A DNA stretch of 64,000 nt, taken from Treponema succinifaciens DSM 2489 (GTDB taxonomy: Bacteria; Spirochaetota; Spirochaetia; Treponematales; Treponemataceae). The notes under the pieces were generated by a model. It was not told where the DNA came from. It worked only from the letters and a program-made list of their open reading frames with translations, and did no database searches. How positions within the stretch are numbered: position 1 is the stretch's first letter; each line of letters begins with the position of its first letter. The stretch spans positions 1 to 64,000 of the forward strand of contig NC_015385.1 in assembly GCF_000195275.1 (NCBI RefSeq), in the 5' to 3' direction. Shown one piece after another: positions 26,462 to 35,996 of the stretch. Both the position numbers and the translations under genes were made by a program.

Positions 26462-27917
26462 AAAAAAGATTTTTGTTTTTTCTATTGCATTTTTTTTCTT
26501 GCTTTGGAAATTTTTTTCACTGGTGATAGATTCTCCTTTGGTTCTTCCTTCTCCCGAATCTGTCGCCGCGGATTTTTTTTCTCTTGCTGTGGAAAAAAAT
26601 TTTCTTAAATCTTTAGCTTTTACTTTTTTTAGAGTTTTCTGCGCATTTTTTATTTCGTCTTTTCTAGGAATTTTATTTGGTTTTTTATGCACTAAATTTT
26701 CTGTTTTGAAATTTTTTTTTGAACTTCCTCTTACGTTTATCCGCTCGGTTCCGCTTGTTTCTGTAATTTTGATTGTTCTTTTTTGGCTTGGCTCTGATTC
26801 TGTACCGGTTTTTGCCGCGGTGCTTTTGTCTTTTCCTGTTATGTTTACATCGGCTTTTTCGGGATTTTCATTTGAAGACAAAAAAATGGAAAACGTCTGC
26901 ACGATTTTTAAAATTACAGAAATGCAGAAATTTTTATTTTTGAAAATTCCTTATGCTAAAGAATTTTTAAAGGACGCAATGGAAAATTCCTGCGGAATGA
27001 TTTGGAAAGCTGTTGCCGCCGCGGAAGTTCTTTCTGTTCCAAAATTTGCGCTTGGAAGCCAGCTTCAGAATTTTCAGGTTGTTCTTGAAATTTCAAAAGT
27101 TTTTGCTGTTACAATTTTTATTGTTTTGCTCGGTTTTTTAAGTGAAAAAATTCTTTTGATTTTCTTTTTTGCCTTAAAAAAATTTTACAAGAATTTTATA
27201 AATTTTTATTTTCAGTCTGATTTTTTTAAACTGCCTCATCTTTCTTTAGAAAAAGAATTTTTTGTGGAGTTAAAAAATTTTTGCATTGAGCATGATGGAA
27301 AATTTATTTTTAAAAATTATTCAGAAAACTTTGACCAGAAAAAAATAACTTCAATTGTCTCGCCAAGCGGAAGCGGAAAAACAACGTTGCTTGATTTTGT
27401 GTCTGAAAATTTTTCTTCTGTTTCTTATTCAATGCAAACTCCAAATTTATTTTTGAATCTTAGTGTTTTTCAAAATGTGCAACTTCCGCTTTTAAATATT
27501 TTTGGAAGAAAAAAATCATTTGAAATAACGCAGAATATTTTAAATAATTTTGGGTTGAATGGAAAAGAAAAATCTTGTGTGGAAAAAATTTCCGGCGGAG
27601 AAAGGCAGCGTGTTTCTCTTGCGCGCGCGGTTGCTTTTCCAAGTGGAATTCTTTTGCTTGATGAATCGTTTCAGTTTTTGGATTTTTCAGTAAAAAAGAA
27701 ATGCATTGAATTTATTTTGGAGCGACAAAAAGAAAATCCTCAGACTGTAATTTTTGCTGCAAACGAAATAAAAGAAGCAGTTTTGTTTTCAGATAAAATA
27801 ATTTTTTATTCTTCATGTCCAATGCTTCCTTTAAAAACTTTTTTAGTTTCTGCGGAAGACAAAAAAAATCCGGCTGCACTTGAAAAAGAAATTCTTGCGT
27901 TGCTTTTTAGTTTGTAA
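26454..27917 (+). CDS. ABC transporter permease-ATPase fusion (NitT/TauT type)
   Basis: One 487-residue polypeptide holds both membrane and ATPase parts of an importer. Residues 5-240 are a BPD_transp_1 permease with about five or six segments (SVPLVSVILIVLFWLGSDSV). The short EAA-like loop lies near 160-180. Residues about 270-487 are an ABC ATPase with Walker A SPSGSGKTTLLDF near 303, signature SGGERQRVSLARAVAF near 380 and Walker B GILLLDES near 399. A TTG at 26454 is the likely start: it sits 8 bases before the end of the binding-protein gene and precedes MNKKKIFVFSIAFF. The frame is open further upstream inside that gene, but this is not plausible protein. Confidence 0.85.
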   Translation: MNKKKIFVFSIAFFFLLWKFFSLVIDSPLVLPSPESVAADFFSLAVEKNFLKSLAFTFFRVFCAFFISSFLGILFGFLCTKFSVLKFFFELPLTFIRSVPLVSVILIVLFWLGSDSVPVFAAVLLSFPVMFTSAFSGFSFEDKKMENVCTIFKITEMQKFLFLKIPYAKEFLKDAMENSCGMIWKAVAAAEVLSVPKFALGSQLQNFQVVLEISKVFAVTIFIVLLGFLSEKILLIFFFALKKFYKNFINFYFQSDFFKLPHLSLEKEFFVELKNFCIEHDGKFIFKNYSENFDQKKITSIVSPSGSGKTTLLDFVSENFSSVSYSMQTPNLFLNLSVFQNVQLPLLNIFGRKKSFEITQNILNNFGLNGKEKSCVEKISGGERQRVSLARAVAFPSGILLLDESFQFLDFSVKKKCIEFILERQKENPQTVIFAANEIKEAVLFSDKIIFYSSCPMLPLKTFLVSAEDKKNPAALEKEILALLFSL

Positions 27918-27957
27918 AAATATTCCTTTTATTTTTTTTGAATGATATAATTTTGAT

Positions 27958-29430
27958 ATGCAGAATATTTTTTTTGATACCAGAATTCTTGATAAAAAAT
28001 CACGCGAAAAATTTTATTTAACAGAAGAGCTTATGATGGAAAATGCGGCGCAGGAACTTGAGTCTTGCGTTATGCCTCACGTTTTCCATGAAAGTTCGCG
28101 GTACATAAACCGCCCTTGTGTTTTGATTCTTGCAGGACGCGGAAACAACGGAGCTGACGGTTATGTTCTTGCACGAAGGCTTTCTTGCCATGATTTTTGT
28201 GTGGCGGTTTGCTGCATTGGAGAGCCTTCTTCAGAAATTGCAAAAGTTCAAAAAAAACGCGCTGAACTTCTTGGAGTTTCTTTTATTTCGCCTTATGACT
28301 TGGATTCTTTTGTAGAAGAAAAAAGTTTCGATATTAGCGTTGTTGTTGACTGTGTTTATGACAGTGGATTTCACTTGCCTTTGGATGCAGAGTCAGAAGC
28401 TGTTATACAGAGTGCAAATAAAATAGAAGCCTTTAAAGTTTCGTGCGATGTTCCAAGCGGACTTGATTCAGATGGAAATGGAAAAATTGTTTTTCGTGCT
28501 GATGAAACTGTTGCAATGGGAGCATTGAAACTTAGCCTGTTCAGCGACAAGGCAAAAGATTTCTGCGGAAAAGTAAAAGTCTGTAATCTTGGAATAAGCA
28601 GGAACAATTTTGAATTCCTTGAAACACCTGATGCTTTTCTGCTTGAAAAAGAAGAAATGAAACTTCCGTTTAGAAAAATGCAAAATGTCCACAAAGGAAC
28701 ATTTGGGCACGTTGCGCTTGCCGCTGGCGAAAAAACGGGAGCTGCAAAAATTGCTGCGAATTCCGCGTTTGCTTTTGGAGCTGGCTTGGTTACTCTTGTG
28801 GGGATTGAAGATTCAGGCTTTATGAATATTATGGCTTCCTTGGAGCTTCCTGAAAACACAACGGCTCTTGTGCTTGGATGCGGATTCGGAAGAAAAAATC
28901 CTAGCTTCCAAAAATATTTTGATTTTTTTAAAGAAAACAAAAATATTCCATGCGTTCTTGACGCTGACATTTTTTATTACAAGGAAATTTTAAATCTTTT
29001 GACAGAGCGAGGAAATTTTGTTTTGACTCCGCATCCAAAAGAATTTTCTGCTCTACTTGAAAATTGCGGTTTTGGAAAATTTTCAGTTCAGGAAATTGTT
29101 GAAAAAAGAATTGAGCTTATAAAGCTTTTCTGCGGAAAATTCAAGGATTCAGTTCTTGTTTTAAAAGGCGCAGTTGTTTTAATTGGAACGTGGTCAAAGA
29201 ATGAAGGACGCGTAAAAATTTATCTAAATCCTTATGGGAATAATTCACTTGCAAAAGGCGGAACTGGAGATATTCTTTCAGGACTTATTGCTTCTCTTCT
29301 TGCACAGGGATATGATTGTGTGAATGCGGCTGTAACAGCATCCTTGGCACATAGCTTTGCTTCGGAAAAAGTGAAGAACAACTTTGCACTTACACCGCAG
29401 CTTTTAATTGAAAAAATTTCAGAGCTTTAA
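27958..29430 (+). CDS. nnr: Bifunctional NAD(P)HX epimerase/dehydratase
   Basis: Repairs hydrated NADH and NADPH: the N-terminal YjeF_N domain epimerises NAD(P)HX and the C-terminal kinase-like domain dehydrates it with ADP or ATP. The 490 residues show VLILAGRGNNGADGYVLARR near 52-71 for the epimerase. The dehydratase half has FVLTPHPKEFSALL near 355 and NSLAKGGTGDILSGL near 430, the latter carrying the catalytic Asp. An intact linker and both motifs indicate a working fusion of the usual length. Confidence 0.95.
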   Translation: MQNIFFDTRILDKKSREKFYLTEELMMENAAQELESCVMPHVFHESSRYINRPCVLILAGRGNNGADGYVLARRLSCHDFCVAVCCIGEPSSEIAKVQKKRAELLGVSFISPYDLDSFVEEKSFDISVVVDCVYDSGFHLPLDAESEAVIQSANKIEAFKVSCDVPSGLDSDGNGKIVFRADETVAMGALKLSLFSDKAKDFCGKVKVCNLGISRNNFEFLETPDAFLLEKEEMKLPFRKMQNVHKGTFGHVALAAGEKTGAAKIAANSAFAFGAGLVTLVGIEDSGFMNIMASLELPENTTALVLGCGFGRKNPSFQKYFDFFKENKNIPCVLDADIFYYKEILNLLTERGNFVLTPHPKEFSALLENCGFGKFSVQEIVEKRIELIKLFCGKFKDSVLVLKGAVVLIGTWSKNEGRVKIYLNPYGNNSLAKGGTGDILSGLIASLLAQGYDCVNAAVTASLAHSFASEKVKNNFALTPQLLIEKISEL

Positions 29431-29451
29431 CTAACTTTTTTAGAGGTAAAA

Positions 29452-29820
29452 ATGAAATACGCGTTTCAGTTTGCACTTATAATTTCTATTTCTTTTATCG
29501 GGGAAATTCTCAACATGCTTATTCCCCTGCCCGTTCCTGCAAGCATTTATGGACTTGTTATTTTGTTCTTTTGCCTGGAGCTGAAAATTATAAAGCTTCA
29601 TCAGGTAAAGGAAGCCGGAGATTTTCTTCTTGTCATGATGCCCGTGATGTTTGTTCCTTCTAGTGTTGGATTTATGACGGCGTTTCCTGTTATGAAAAAA
29701 TACGGCTTATGTTTTTTGGTGATTGCCGTGGTTACCACTTTTTGCGTCATGGTAATTACAGGTCATATCGTTCAGCTTATAATCCGCGCAAAGAATAAAA
29801 AGACTTCAAAGGAAAACTAG
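29452..29820 (+). CDS. lrgA: CidA/LrgA family membrane protein
   Basis: LrgA-type proteins are small holin-like membrane proteins acting with LrgB; in several bacteria the pair has been linked to murein hydrolase control and to pyruvate or glycolate transport. The 122-residue protein has four hydrophobic segments. The diagnostic PLPVPASIYGLVILFFCL lies near 24-41. GAGG precedes the ATG. The lrgB start lies 2 bases after the stop. Confidence 0.92.
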   Translation: MKYAFQFALIISISFIGEILNMLIPLPVPASIYGLVILFFCLELKIIKLHQVKEAGDFLLVMMPVMFVPSSVGFMTAFPVMKKYGLCFLVIAVVTTFCVMVITGHIVQLIIRAKNKKTSKEN

Positions 29821-29822
29821 CG

Positions 29823-30518
29823 ATGAAAGATTTTTTTATGAACTCCATTTATTTCGGGATATTTTTGACTTTGATTTCCTACGCGCTCGGAATTGTAATC
29901 AGCAAGAAGACAAAATTCTTTCTGTTCAGCCCTTTGATTGTTTCGATTGTTCTTTGCATTGCTTTTCTTGTAGCCGCAAAAATTCCCTATGAATCTTATG
30001 CTGCCGGTGCGAATTTTATAGCCTGCCTTCTTACTCCTGCGACAGTCTGCCTTGCGATTCCCTTGTACGAGCAAGTTGAAAAACTCAAGGAAAACTGGCT
30101 TGCTGTTCTGTGCGGAATTTTATGCGGCGTTGTAGTCAATTTAGTTCTGATTTTTCTTTTCTGCCTTCTATTCAAAATGGAGCACACGGAATATGTTTCG
30201 CTTTTAGGCAAGTCGCTTACAACTGCGATTGCGCTTGGAATAACAGAAGAGTTGAACGGAATAATTCCTGTAATTGTCGTGATGGTTGTTCTTACTGGAA
30301 ACCTCGGAAACCTTTTTGCCGTTCAGGTCTGCAAGATTTTCAGGATAACTGAGCCTGTTGCCAAGGGAGTTGCGATAGGAACTGCTTCCCATGCTCTTGG
30401 AACTTCCAAGGCAATTGAAATTGGCGAAGTTGAAGGAGCCATGAGCGGTCTTTCAATCGGAATCGCTGGAATCCTCACGGTAATTCTTGCTCCGGTCTTT
30501 GCAGGTCTTATTCCTTAA
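29823..30518 (+). CDS. lrgB: LrgB family membrane protein
   Basis: Partner of LrgA in the same two-gene unit. At 231 residues with about seven or more hydrophobic segments it has the usual size. It contains FIACLLTPATVCLAIPLYEQ near 60-80 and GTASHALGTSKAIEIGEVEG near 180-200, both typical of LrgB/CidB. The start overlaps no other gene and has a poor ribosome site, fitting coupling to lrgA. Confidence 0.93.
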   Translation: MKDFFMNSIYFGIFLTLISYALGIVISKKTKFFLFSPLIVSIVLCIAFLVAAKIPYESYAAGANFIACLLTPATVCLAIPLYEQVEKLKENWLAVLCGILCGVVVNLVLIFLFCLLFKMEHTEYVSLLGKSLTTAIALGITEELNGIIPVIVVMVVLTGNLGNLFAVQVCKIFRITEPVAKGVAIGTASHALGTSKAIEIGEVEGAMSGLSIGIAGILTVILAPVFAGLIP

Positions 30519-30650
30519 GGAATTTTTCCCTTCTTTTATAAAATTCCATGATGTGATATAAATTTTGTAAGATTGAATATTGAATTTGTTTTACAAATAT
30601 CGCATTTCAGTTTTTTTTGTATTTTTTTAACCAAATTTTAAGGAAGTTTT

Positions 30651-31484
30651 ATGACACCGCAGGAAGTTATAGACAAGGCTAGGAAAATAGTAATAAAAAT
30701 CGGAAGCAACACGCTTGCAAAGAATGACGGAACAATCAATGTGGACTTTATGGAGTCTTTTGCCTCGGAATGTGCGGCTTTAATTTCAAGGGGAAAGCAA
30801 GTCATTGTTGTTTCTTCAGGAGCGCAGGTTGCAGGACTTTCCACGATAAGCGGCTGGGCGCATAAGGGCGACATTCACTACAGGCAGGCTTTGTGCGCGA
30901 TTGGTCAGGTTGAGCTTATGGACAAATGGCGCGAATCGTTCGGCAAACAGAATCTTCATGCGGCTCAGCTTCTTCTTACAAAAGAGGACTTCATGGATTC
31001 CCACCGCACTTTGAATATAAGGAACACTTTGTTCACGCTTGTTGACGAGGGTGTTGTTCCGGTTATAAATGAAAATGACTCTGTTGCGACTGATGAATTT
31101 TGCATCGGAGACAACGACAATCTTAGCGCGCTTACTGCTGTTCTTTGGAGCGCGGACTTGCTGATTCTTTTCAGCGACATCGACGGAATCTATACGGACA
31201 ATCCTAAGACAAATGAAAATGCCGTTCTTGTTGAAACTGTTGAAAATATCAATGAGCTAAAAAATCAGATTACAATCAACGGAAAAAGCTCTTTTGGAAC
31301 CGGCGGCATTTCTACAAAAATTGAGGCGGCAAAAAAGACGACGGCTTCTGGAATTCCACTCATACTTGCAAATGGAAAAAAAGAAAAGGCTTTGGAAAAA
31401 CTTTGCAGCGGGGAATTGAAGGCTACTGTTTTTACGGCTGATGAAAACGCTTTGTTTAATGCGATAATGGGAGGCAGCAAATGA
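30651..31484 (+). CDS. proB: Glutamate 5-kinase
   Basis: Phosphorylates glutamate in the first step of proline synthesis. The 277-residue protein has the amino-acid-kinase fold only: KIVIKIGSNTLA near 12, VIVVSSGAQVAGL near 50, NENDSVATDEFCIGDNDNLS near 140 and FGTGGISTKIEAAKKTTASG near 215. It lacks the C-terminal PUA domain seen in E. coli, as many shorter homologues do. AAGGAAG lies before the ATG. It overlaps proC by 4 bases; no proA is present in this window. Confidence 0.95.
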   Translation: MTPQEVIDKARKIVIKIGSNTLAKNDGTINVDFMESFASECAALISRGKQVIVVSSGAQVAGLSTISGWAHKGDIHYRQALCAIGQVELMDKWRESFGKQNLHAAQLLLTKEDFMDSHRTLNIRNTLFTLVDEGVVPVINENDSVATDEFCIGDNDNLSALTAVLWSADLLILFSDIDGIYTDNPKTNENAVLVETVENINELKNQITINGKSSFGTGGISTKIEAAKKTTASGIPLILANGKKEKALEKLCSGELKATVFTADENALFNAIMGGSK

Positions 31485-32260
31485 AAATCGGATTCATTGG
31501 AATGGGAAACATGGCGAAGGCGATTGCGTCTGGTTTTATAGCTTCAAGGAAAATCCAGAAAGAAAATATTTTTGCCTTTGCTCCGAATCAGGAAAAGCTT
31601 AAAAAAAATGCCGGTGAAATTGGATTTATTCCGTGCGAAAGTATTTTGTCCTTGGCTGATTCATGCGATGTTTTTATAATGTCGTGCAAGCCTTACCAGA
31701 TAGAAGGCGTTCTTTCTGAAATACAGGGCAGGCTTTTTGGAAAAGTTTTGGTTTCTGTTGCGGCGGGTTGGAGCTACGAAAAGTTCCATGGAATTCTTGG
31801 GGACGATGTGCGTGTTCAGTGCATAATGCCGAATACTCCTGCGATGGTTGGAGAAGGCGTGATGCTTTTTGAAAAGGAAAATTCTTTAAATGCAGGTGAG
31901 CTTAAGGAAATAAAAGACTTGTTTTCTTCGCTTGGAATTATAGAAGAGCTTCCTGCAAGCCTTATGGGAATTGGAGGCGCAATAAGCGGATGCGGTCCGG
32001 CGTTTATGGATTTGATAATTGAATCCTATGCAGATGCCGCTGTTAAATACGGAATCTCAAGGCAGACGGCTTATAAAATTGTTTCACAGACAATGCTTGG
32101 CAGCGCGAAGCTTCAGCTAAAAACAGAAGCTCACCCTGGAATTTTAAAAGATGCGGTTTGTTCTCCGGGCGGAACTACAATCTGTGGCGTGGATTCTCTT
32201 GAAAAAAACGGTCTGCGTGGAATTTGCATTTCTAGCATTGACGCTATAATGAAAAAATAA
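31481..32260 (+). CDS. proC: Pyrroline-5-carboxylate reductase
   Basis: Reduces pyrroline-5-carboxylate to proline with NAD(P)H. The 259-residue protein opens with the Rossmann motif MKIGFIGMGNMAKAIASGF. It carries VQCIMPNTPAMVGEGVM near 118, and the C-terminal signature SPGGTTICGVDSLEKNGLRG near 229. The ATGA overlap with proB shows translational coupling of the first and last steps of proline synthesis. Confidence 0.96.
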   Translation: MKIGFIGMGNMAKAIASGFIASRKIQKENIFAFAPNQEKLKKNAGEIGFIPCESILSLADSCDVFIMSCKPYQIEGVLSEIQGRLFGKVLVSVAAGWSYEKFHGILGDDVRVQCIMPNTPAMVGEGVMLFEKENSLNAGELKEIKDLFSSLGIIEELPASLMGIGGAISGCGPAFMDLIIESYADAAVKYGISRQTAYKIVSQTMLGSAKLQLKTEAHPGILKDAVCSPGGTTICGVDSLEKNGLRGICISSIDAIMKK

Positions 32261-32262
32261 AT

Positions 32263-33111
32263 TTATTTGTAGTAAAGCATTTCGTATTTTGCAAACGCTG
32301 AAAAGCCGGCTTTCTTGTATGCGCAGATTGCCGGTTTGTTTTTTTTGTTTACGAATAAGACTGATTTTTTATTTTCAGTTTGAAATTCTTCAGCAAGTTT
32401 TTTTACAAGGCAAGAAGCTAAGCCTTTTGAGCGGAATTCTTTTTTTGTAAAGACTCCACCAATCTGAATAAAGTTTTTTGAAATTGCGTTTGTCTGGGCT
32501 TTTGCGCAAAATGAGTTTTTTTGTTTGACTGCAAGAACTTTCTGTGTGCGGAGAATTTTCTCAAGCTTAAGCCTTTCTAGCGCAAGATTTATTTTTTTCC
32601 ATTCAGGTAGAACTTCTTCCTGTGTATAATAAATATGCAACGGAAAAAGTTTTTCGGCATCTTGCAAGGAGCATTCTGCAATTTCCAGATTTTGCGCTGA
32701 AATATTTTTGGTTTTTGTGTATTCCATGAAAAGCATTTCTCTTGTGTCATTAGGCTGAATTTTTTTCAGCTTGAAAATTAGCTTTTTGATTTTTTCCGCT
32801 TCGTTTTTTTCTCCCATTATGCAGGAAATTCTCTTTTTGGAAAAAAAGTTGCAAAGTTCTTTTTCAGTTTCTTTTGTGAGCCTTGGAATAAAACTTGTAA
32901 GAATTCCGCCTTCTGAAAAATTAAAAACACCTAGGATTTCAGTTTCAAAAATTATATAAAGCTCTTTGCTTTTTTGCATTGCCATTTGCATAAGCTGGCT
33001 GCAAATTTTTTCGTGCGGCAAAAGAAAATTTTCTGCCTTGAGAAAAAACTCTCTGTTTTTTGCGGCTTGGATAATCTTTGGCATTTTCAGTTTGTAATGT
33101 CCTTGAGCCAT
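32263..33111 (-). CDS. GNAT-family acetyltransferase with N-terminal extension
   Basis: The C-terminal third (about 185-282) is a GNAT domain with IGGVFTKKEFRSKGLASCLV as the acetyl-CoA loop and AICAYKKAGFSAF near the end. The N-terminal 150 residues are a separate domain of the kind found in two-domain predicted acetyltransferases; substrate unknown. The annotated start overlaps the MATE gene end by 25 bases. An ATG at 33084 (MPKIIQAAKN) is an alternative that would leave a 2-base gap. It converges with proC, which ends 2 bases away. Confidence 0.82.
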   Translation of the reverse strand: MAQGHYKLKMPKIIQAAKNREFFLKAENFLLPHEKICSQLMQMAMQKSKELYIIFETEILGVFNFSEGGILTSFIPRLTKETEKELCNFFSKKRISCIMGEKNEAEKIKKLIFKLKKIQPNDTREMLFMEYTKTKNISAQNLEIAECSLQDAEKLFPLHIYYTQEEVLPEWKKINLALERLKLEKILRTQKVLAVKQKNSFCAKAQTNAISKNFIQIGGVFTKKEFRSKGLASCLVKKLAEEFQTENKKSVLFVNKKNKPAICAYKKAGFSAFAKYEMLYYK

Positions 33112-34469
33112 TTTCCAGATTTAAGACGCAAAAGTCCTGCGAAAGTTTTAAGGAATCCTTCTGACAGCAAGCACAAGTAAATGATGTTTGGTGGCAGATG
33201 AAAAATAAAAGCGGCAATGTATCCTGCGGGAATTGCAATGAACCACATCCAGAAAATATCATGGAACGCGGCATATTTTGTGTCTCCTCCGGCGCGGCAG
33301 AATCCTACAATAAAAAACATACAGAACGCGTTGAACGGATAAAAGCAAATCAGTTCCGTGAGCATTTTTTTTGCCTGCAAGAGAATTGAAGAGTCTACAT
33401 TAAAAATGTACGGAAGCATTGATGAAAGCGGATAAAGGAAAAGTCCGATTAAAGCTGCGCAAGATGGAAGAAACCAGGCGAATCTGTAAGTGTAAAGTTT
33501 TGCTTCTTCAAAATTCCCGGCTCCGATTTTTTTGCCAAGGATTATTCCGGCTGCGTTTCCCGTTCCTATAAAGAAAACCCAAGTTAGCTGAGAAATTGTT
33601 CCGGTTATATTGAATGCGGCGATTGCGTCTGTTCCCGTATGCGCGAAAATTGAATTCTGAAATGTTATACCCATTCCCCAGGCGGTTTCGTTCAGCAATA
33701 CTGGCAATGCGACTGAAATATATTTTAAAACAAATTTCTTGCTGAAAGAAAAATAGTTTTTTAAAGATCCTAGAATTTCAAATTTTTTCAAAGAAGAATA
33801 TATCAAAAGTACAGAAGTTCCGGCTGCCCGTGAAATTACAGTTCCGATTGCGGCTCCGGCGACTCCCATTGGCGCGATTGTGAAAAATTCAGTTTTTAAT
33901 CCGAATATAAAAATGTAATTGAAAACTGCATTCAGGATAATTGAAATTGTTGTGCATATCATCGGAAGATACGCATGGTTTGTGCTTTTAAATGCGAATT
34001 CAAACGGAAAACTTATTGCAAGAAAAATATAGCTTATTGCAACATATCTTAAATATTTTGCGCCATACAAAATTACAACCGGATCTTTTGAATAAAGGCT
34101 GATTAAAAATTCCGGAATAAACAAAGCCGCTATTGTAAAAACAATGGAAACAAAAATTGAAAATCCGAGCATTATTCCGAGCGTTTTTTGAATTCCTTTT
34201 ATGTCGTTTTTTCCCCAGAACTGCGAAATAAAAATTGCGCCGCCTGAAGATGTTCCAAAAAGAATCATGTTCAGTATAAAGTAAATTTGATTTCCAAGTC
34301 CTACTGATGCGATTTCTGCGGCTCCAAGCTGCCCAACCATGATTGTGTCCAGCATATTTACAAAAACTTGCATTAAGTTTTGAAGAGTGATTGGAAGCGC
34401 AAGTGAAAAAAGTGTTTTATAAAATCCAGGAAGATGTGTTCTTATTAAAGCTGCATTTTTTTCTGACAT
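33087..34469 (-). CDS. MATE-family multidrug/sodium antiporter
   Basis: A predicted 12-segment efflux protein driven by Na+ or H+. The 460-residue product has the family N-terminal ALPITLQNLMQVFVNMLDTI followed by MVGQLGAAEIASVGLGNQI near 40-70, and an internal second MatE repeat from about 240. The start MSEKNAALIR at 34469 is preferred over an upstream in-frame ATG that would overlap the divergent OmpA gene; the ribosome site is poor in both cases. It shares a 55-base divergent region with that gene. Confidence 0.92.
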   Translation of the reverse strand: MSEKNAALIRTHLPGFYKTLFSLALPITLQNLMQVFVNMLDTIMVGQLGAAEIASVGLGNQIYFILNMILFGTSSGGAIFISQFWGKNDIKGIQKTLGIMLGFSIFVSIVFTIAALFIPEFLISLYSKDPVVILYGAKYLRYVAISYIFLAISFPFEFAFKSTNHAYLPMICTTISIILNAVFNYIFIFGLKTEFFTIAPMGVAGAAIGTVISRAAGTSVLLIYSSLKKFEILGSLKNYFSFSKKFVLKYISVALPVLLNETAWGMGITFQNSIFAHTGTDAIAAFNITGTISQLTWVFFIGTGNAAGIILGKKIGAGNFEEAKLYTYRFAWFLPSCAALIGLFLYPLSSMLPYIFNVDSSILLQAKKMLTELICFYPFNAFCMFFIVGFCRAGGDTKYAAFHDIFWMWFIAIPAGYIAAFIFHLPPNIIYLCLLSEGFLKTFAGLLRLKSGKWLKDITN

Positions 34470-34524
34470 AAATTCTATTCTATAAAAAATAAAAGATTGT
34501 GTCATTACTGCCGATAATTTAAAC

Positions 34525-35991
34525 ATGAAGAAAATTTTTTTGTCAGCAATATTTTTTTTGTTTTTTCAGAATGTTTTTTGCCAGAATGTGCTTTTAAAAT
34601 ACAATGGAAGCGGAAGCTATGTTTATATTGAGCGCACCGATGTAAGACGCTACGACAATGGAAAATATACAGGACTGGTTAGCCGGGAAGTCCGCTCTTT
34701 TATTGCTCCGACTTCTGTTCCTTCCGGCGGAAAAATTTCAGACAGATATTATGACGGAAGTTTTTTTATAGACGAAGCCACAAAGCGAAATTCACGAGAA
34801 GTGAATCTTGGCATAAATGGTGCTGTTCCTTCAAGCTTTAAAATTTCTTCGGATGGAATTCTGACAATGCTTGTTGACAACGGCTATCCGTCTTTTAGAA
34901 GTTTTCCGGCTTTTACAAATCAGCGCATAAGCATTGGAGACAAATGGCAGGCAAAAGCTGAGCGAGTTGTTGATCCGCTTAACAAAGGAATTTTTACAAA
35001 GCTTCCGATTTTAGTTGAATACACTTATCTTAAGGATGAACTTTTTCACGGAGAGGAAGTTTATGTTTTTAGCGCGCAATGGGCAACTCGCTATGGAATT
35101 TCCTACTGGGATTTTGCAGGCGACAAGGATTTAAAATCAGCGCAAGGAAGCCACAAGGCGACAATGTATGTGAGCAAAAAAAGCGGGAATGCTCTTGTTG
35201 TCCGCGATATGGTTGACGAAACTTTTATTTACAATGACGGCAACATCTATTCGTTTAAAGGCTCGATTTCAATGTTCACGGAATATCCGCCGGCTTACGA
35301 CAAAAACAAGCTTATTCCGGCGTTGCAGCGTGTAGCTTCTGTTTCGGAAAAAGAGATTAAAGAAATTCTTGAAAAACCTGTTAATGAAAGCAGCTGGATT
35401 GAAAGTGAAAAAAAATCTAGCGGTTCAATTGAAAAAAATGATTTTGAATCTGGCGCGAATTCAAGAAGAAATAATTCTTATGCTGAAAAGAAAATTGCAA
35501 AAAATGAAAATCAAACTTATGGAGCAAAAAATCATCCTCAGAAAAAAAAGGATTCTGCGGATGAGATTCAGTCGAAAATTTCAGCAGGAAAAAATTCTTC
35601 TTCAAATTCAAAGTCAGAAAAAAAAGTCATTGTGGAAAACACTGCGGCAGGAATCCGTCTTACAATGCAGAATTTGAATTTTAAGCCGGACAGCTCGGAA
35701 CTTTTGCCTGGAGAAAACGAGCGGCTGGATCAAATTGCGCAGGTTCTAAAAGAAGTTCCCGATCAGATGTTCCTTGTGGAAGGACATACGGCAAGCGTTG
35801 GCTATGAAAAGGGCGAAATGAAGCTTTCTGTTGAGCGCGCAAATTCTGTTGCAAACGCTTTGATTCAAAGAGGAATTCCGCGTGAAAAATTTATCTGCAA
35901 AGGCTCGGGCGGAACAAAACCGATTGCGGACAATTCAACACCGGAAGGAAAAGCTAAAAACCGCCGTGTAGAAATTACGATTTTGGAATAG
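34525..35991 (+). CDS. OmpA-domain outer-envelope protein
   Basis: A signal peptide (MKKIFLSAIFFLFFQNVFC, cleavage near 20) leads into a 260-residue domain of unknown function rich in aromatic and charged residues. A Lys/Ser/Asn-rich low-complexity linker (about 280-370) is followed by an OmpA C-terminal peptidoglycan-binding domain (about 375-488). That domain has LNFKPDSSELLPGENERLDQ, FLVEGHTASVGYEKGEMKLS and the final KNRRVEITIL. It probably links the outer envelope to murein. The Cys near residue 19 is not in a convincing lipobox. Confidence 0.88.
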   Translation: MKKIFLSAIFFLFFQNVFCQNVLLKYNGSGSYVYIERTDVRRYDNGKYTGLVSREVRSFIAPTSVPSGGKISDRYYDGSFFIDEATKRNSREVNLGINGAVPSSFKISSDGILTMLVDNGYPSFRSFPAFTNQRISIGDKWQAKAERVVDPLNKGIFTKLPILVEYTYLKDELFHGEEVYVFSAQWATRYGISYWDFAGDKDLKSAQGSHKATMYVSKKSGNALVVRDMVDETFIYNDGNIYSFKGSISMFTEYPPAYDKNKLIPALQRVASVSEKEIKEILEKPVNESSWIESEKKSSGSIEKNDFESGANSRRNNSYAEKKIAKNENQTYGAKNHPQKKKDSADEIQSKISAGKNSSSNSKSEKKVIVENTAAGIRLTMQNLNFKPDSSELLPGENERLDQIAQVLKEVPDQMFLVEGHTASVGYEKGEMKLSVERANSVANALIQRGIPREKFICKGSGGTKPIADNSTPEGKAKNRRVEITILE

Positions 35992-35996
35992 AAGCT

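Noticed and set aside
28371-28970. 199-codon minus-strand frame inside nnr
   Set aside because: Shadow of the conserved kinase-like domain; composition is antisense-like.
30508-30530. TTCCTTAAGGAATTTTT as a terminator after lrgB
   Set aside because: Only a five-base stem overlapping the stop codon, with a weak T stretch; not convincing.
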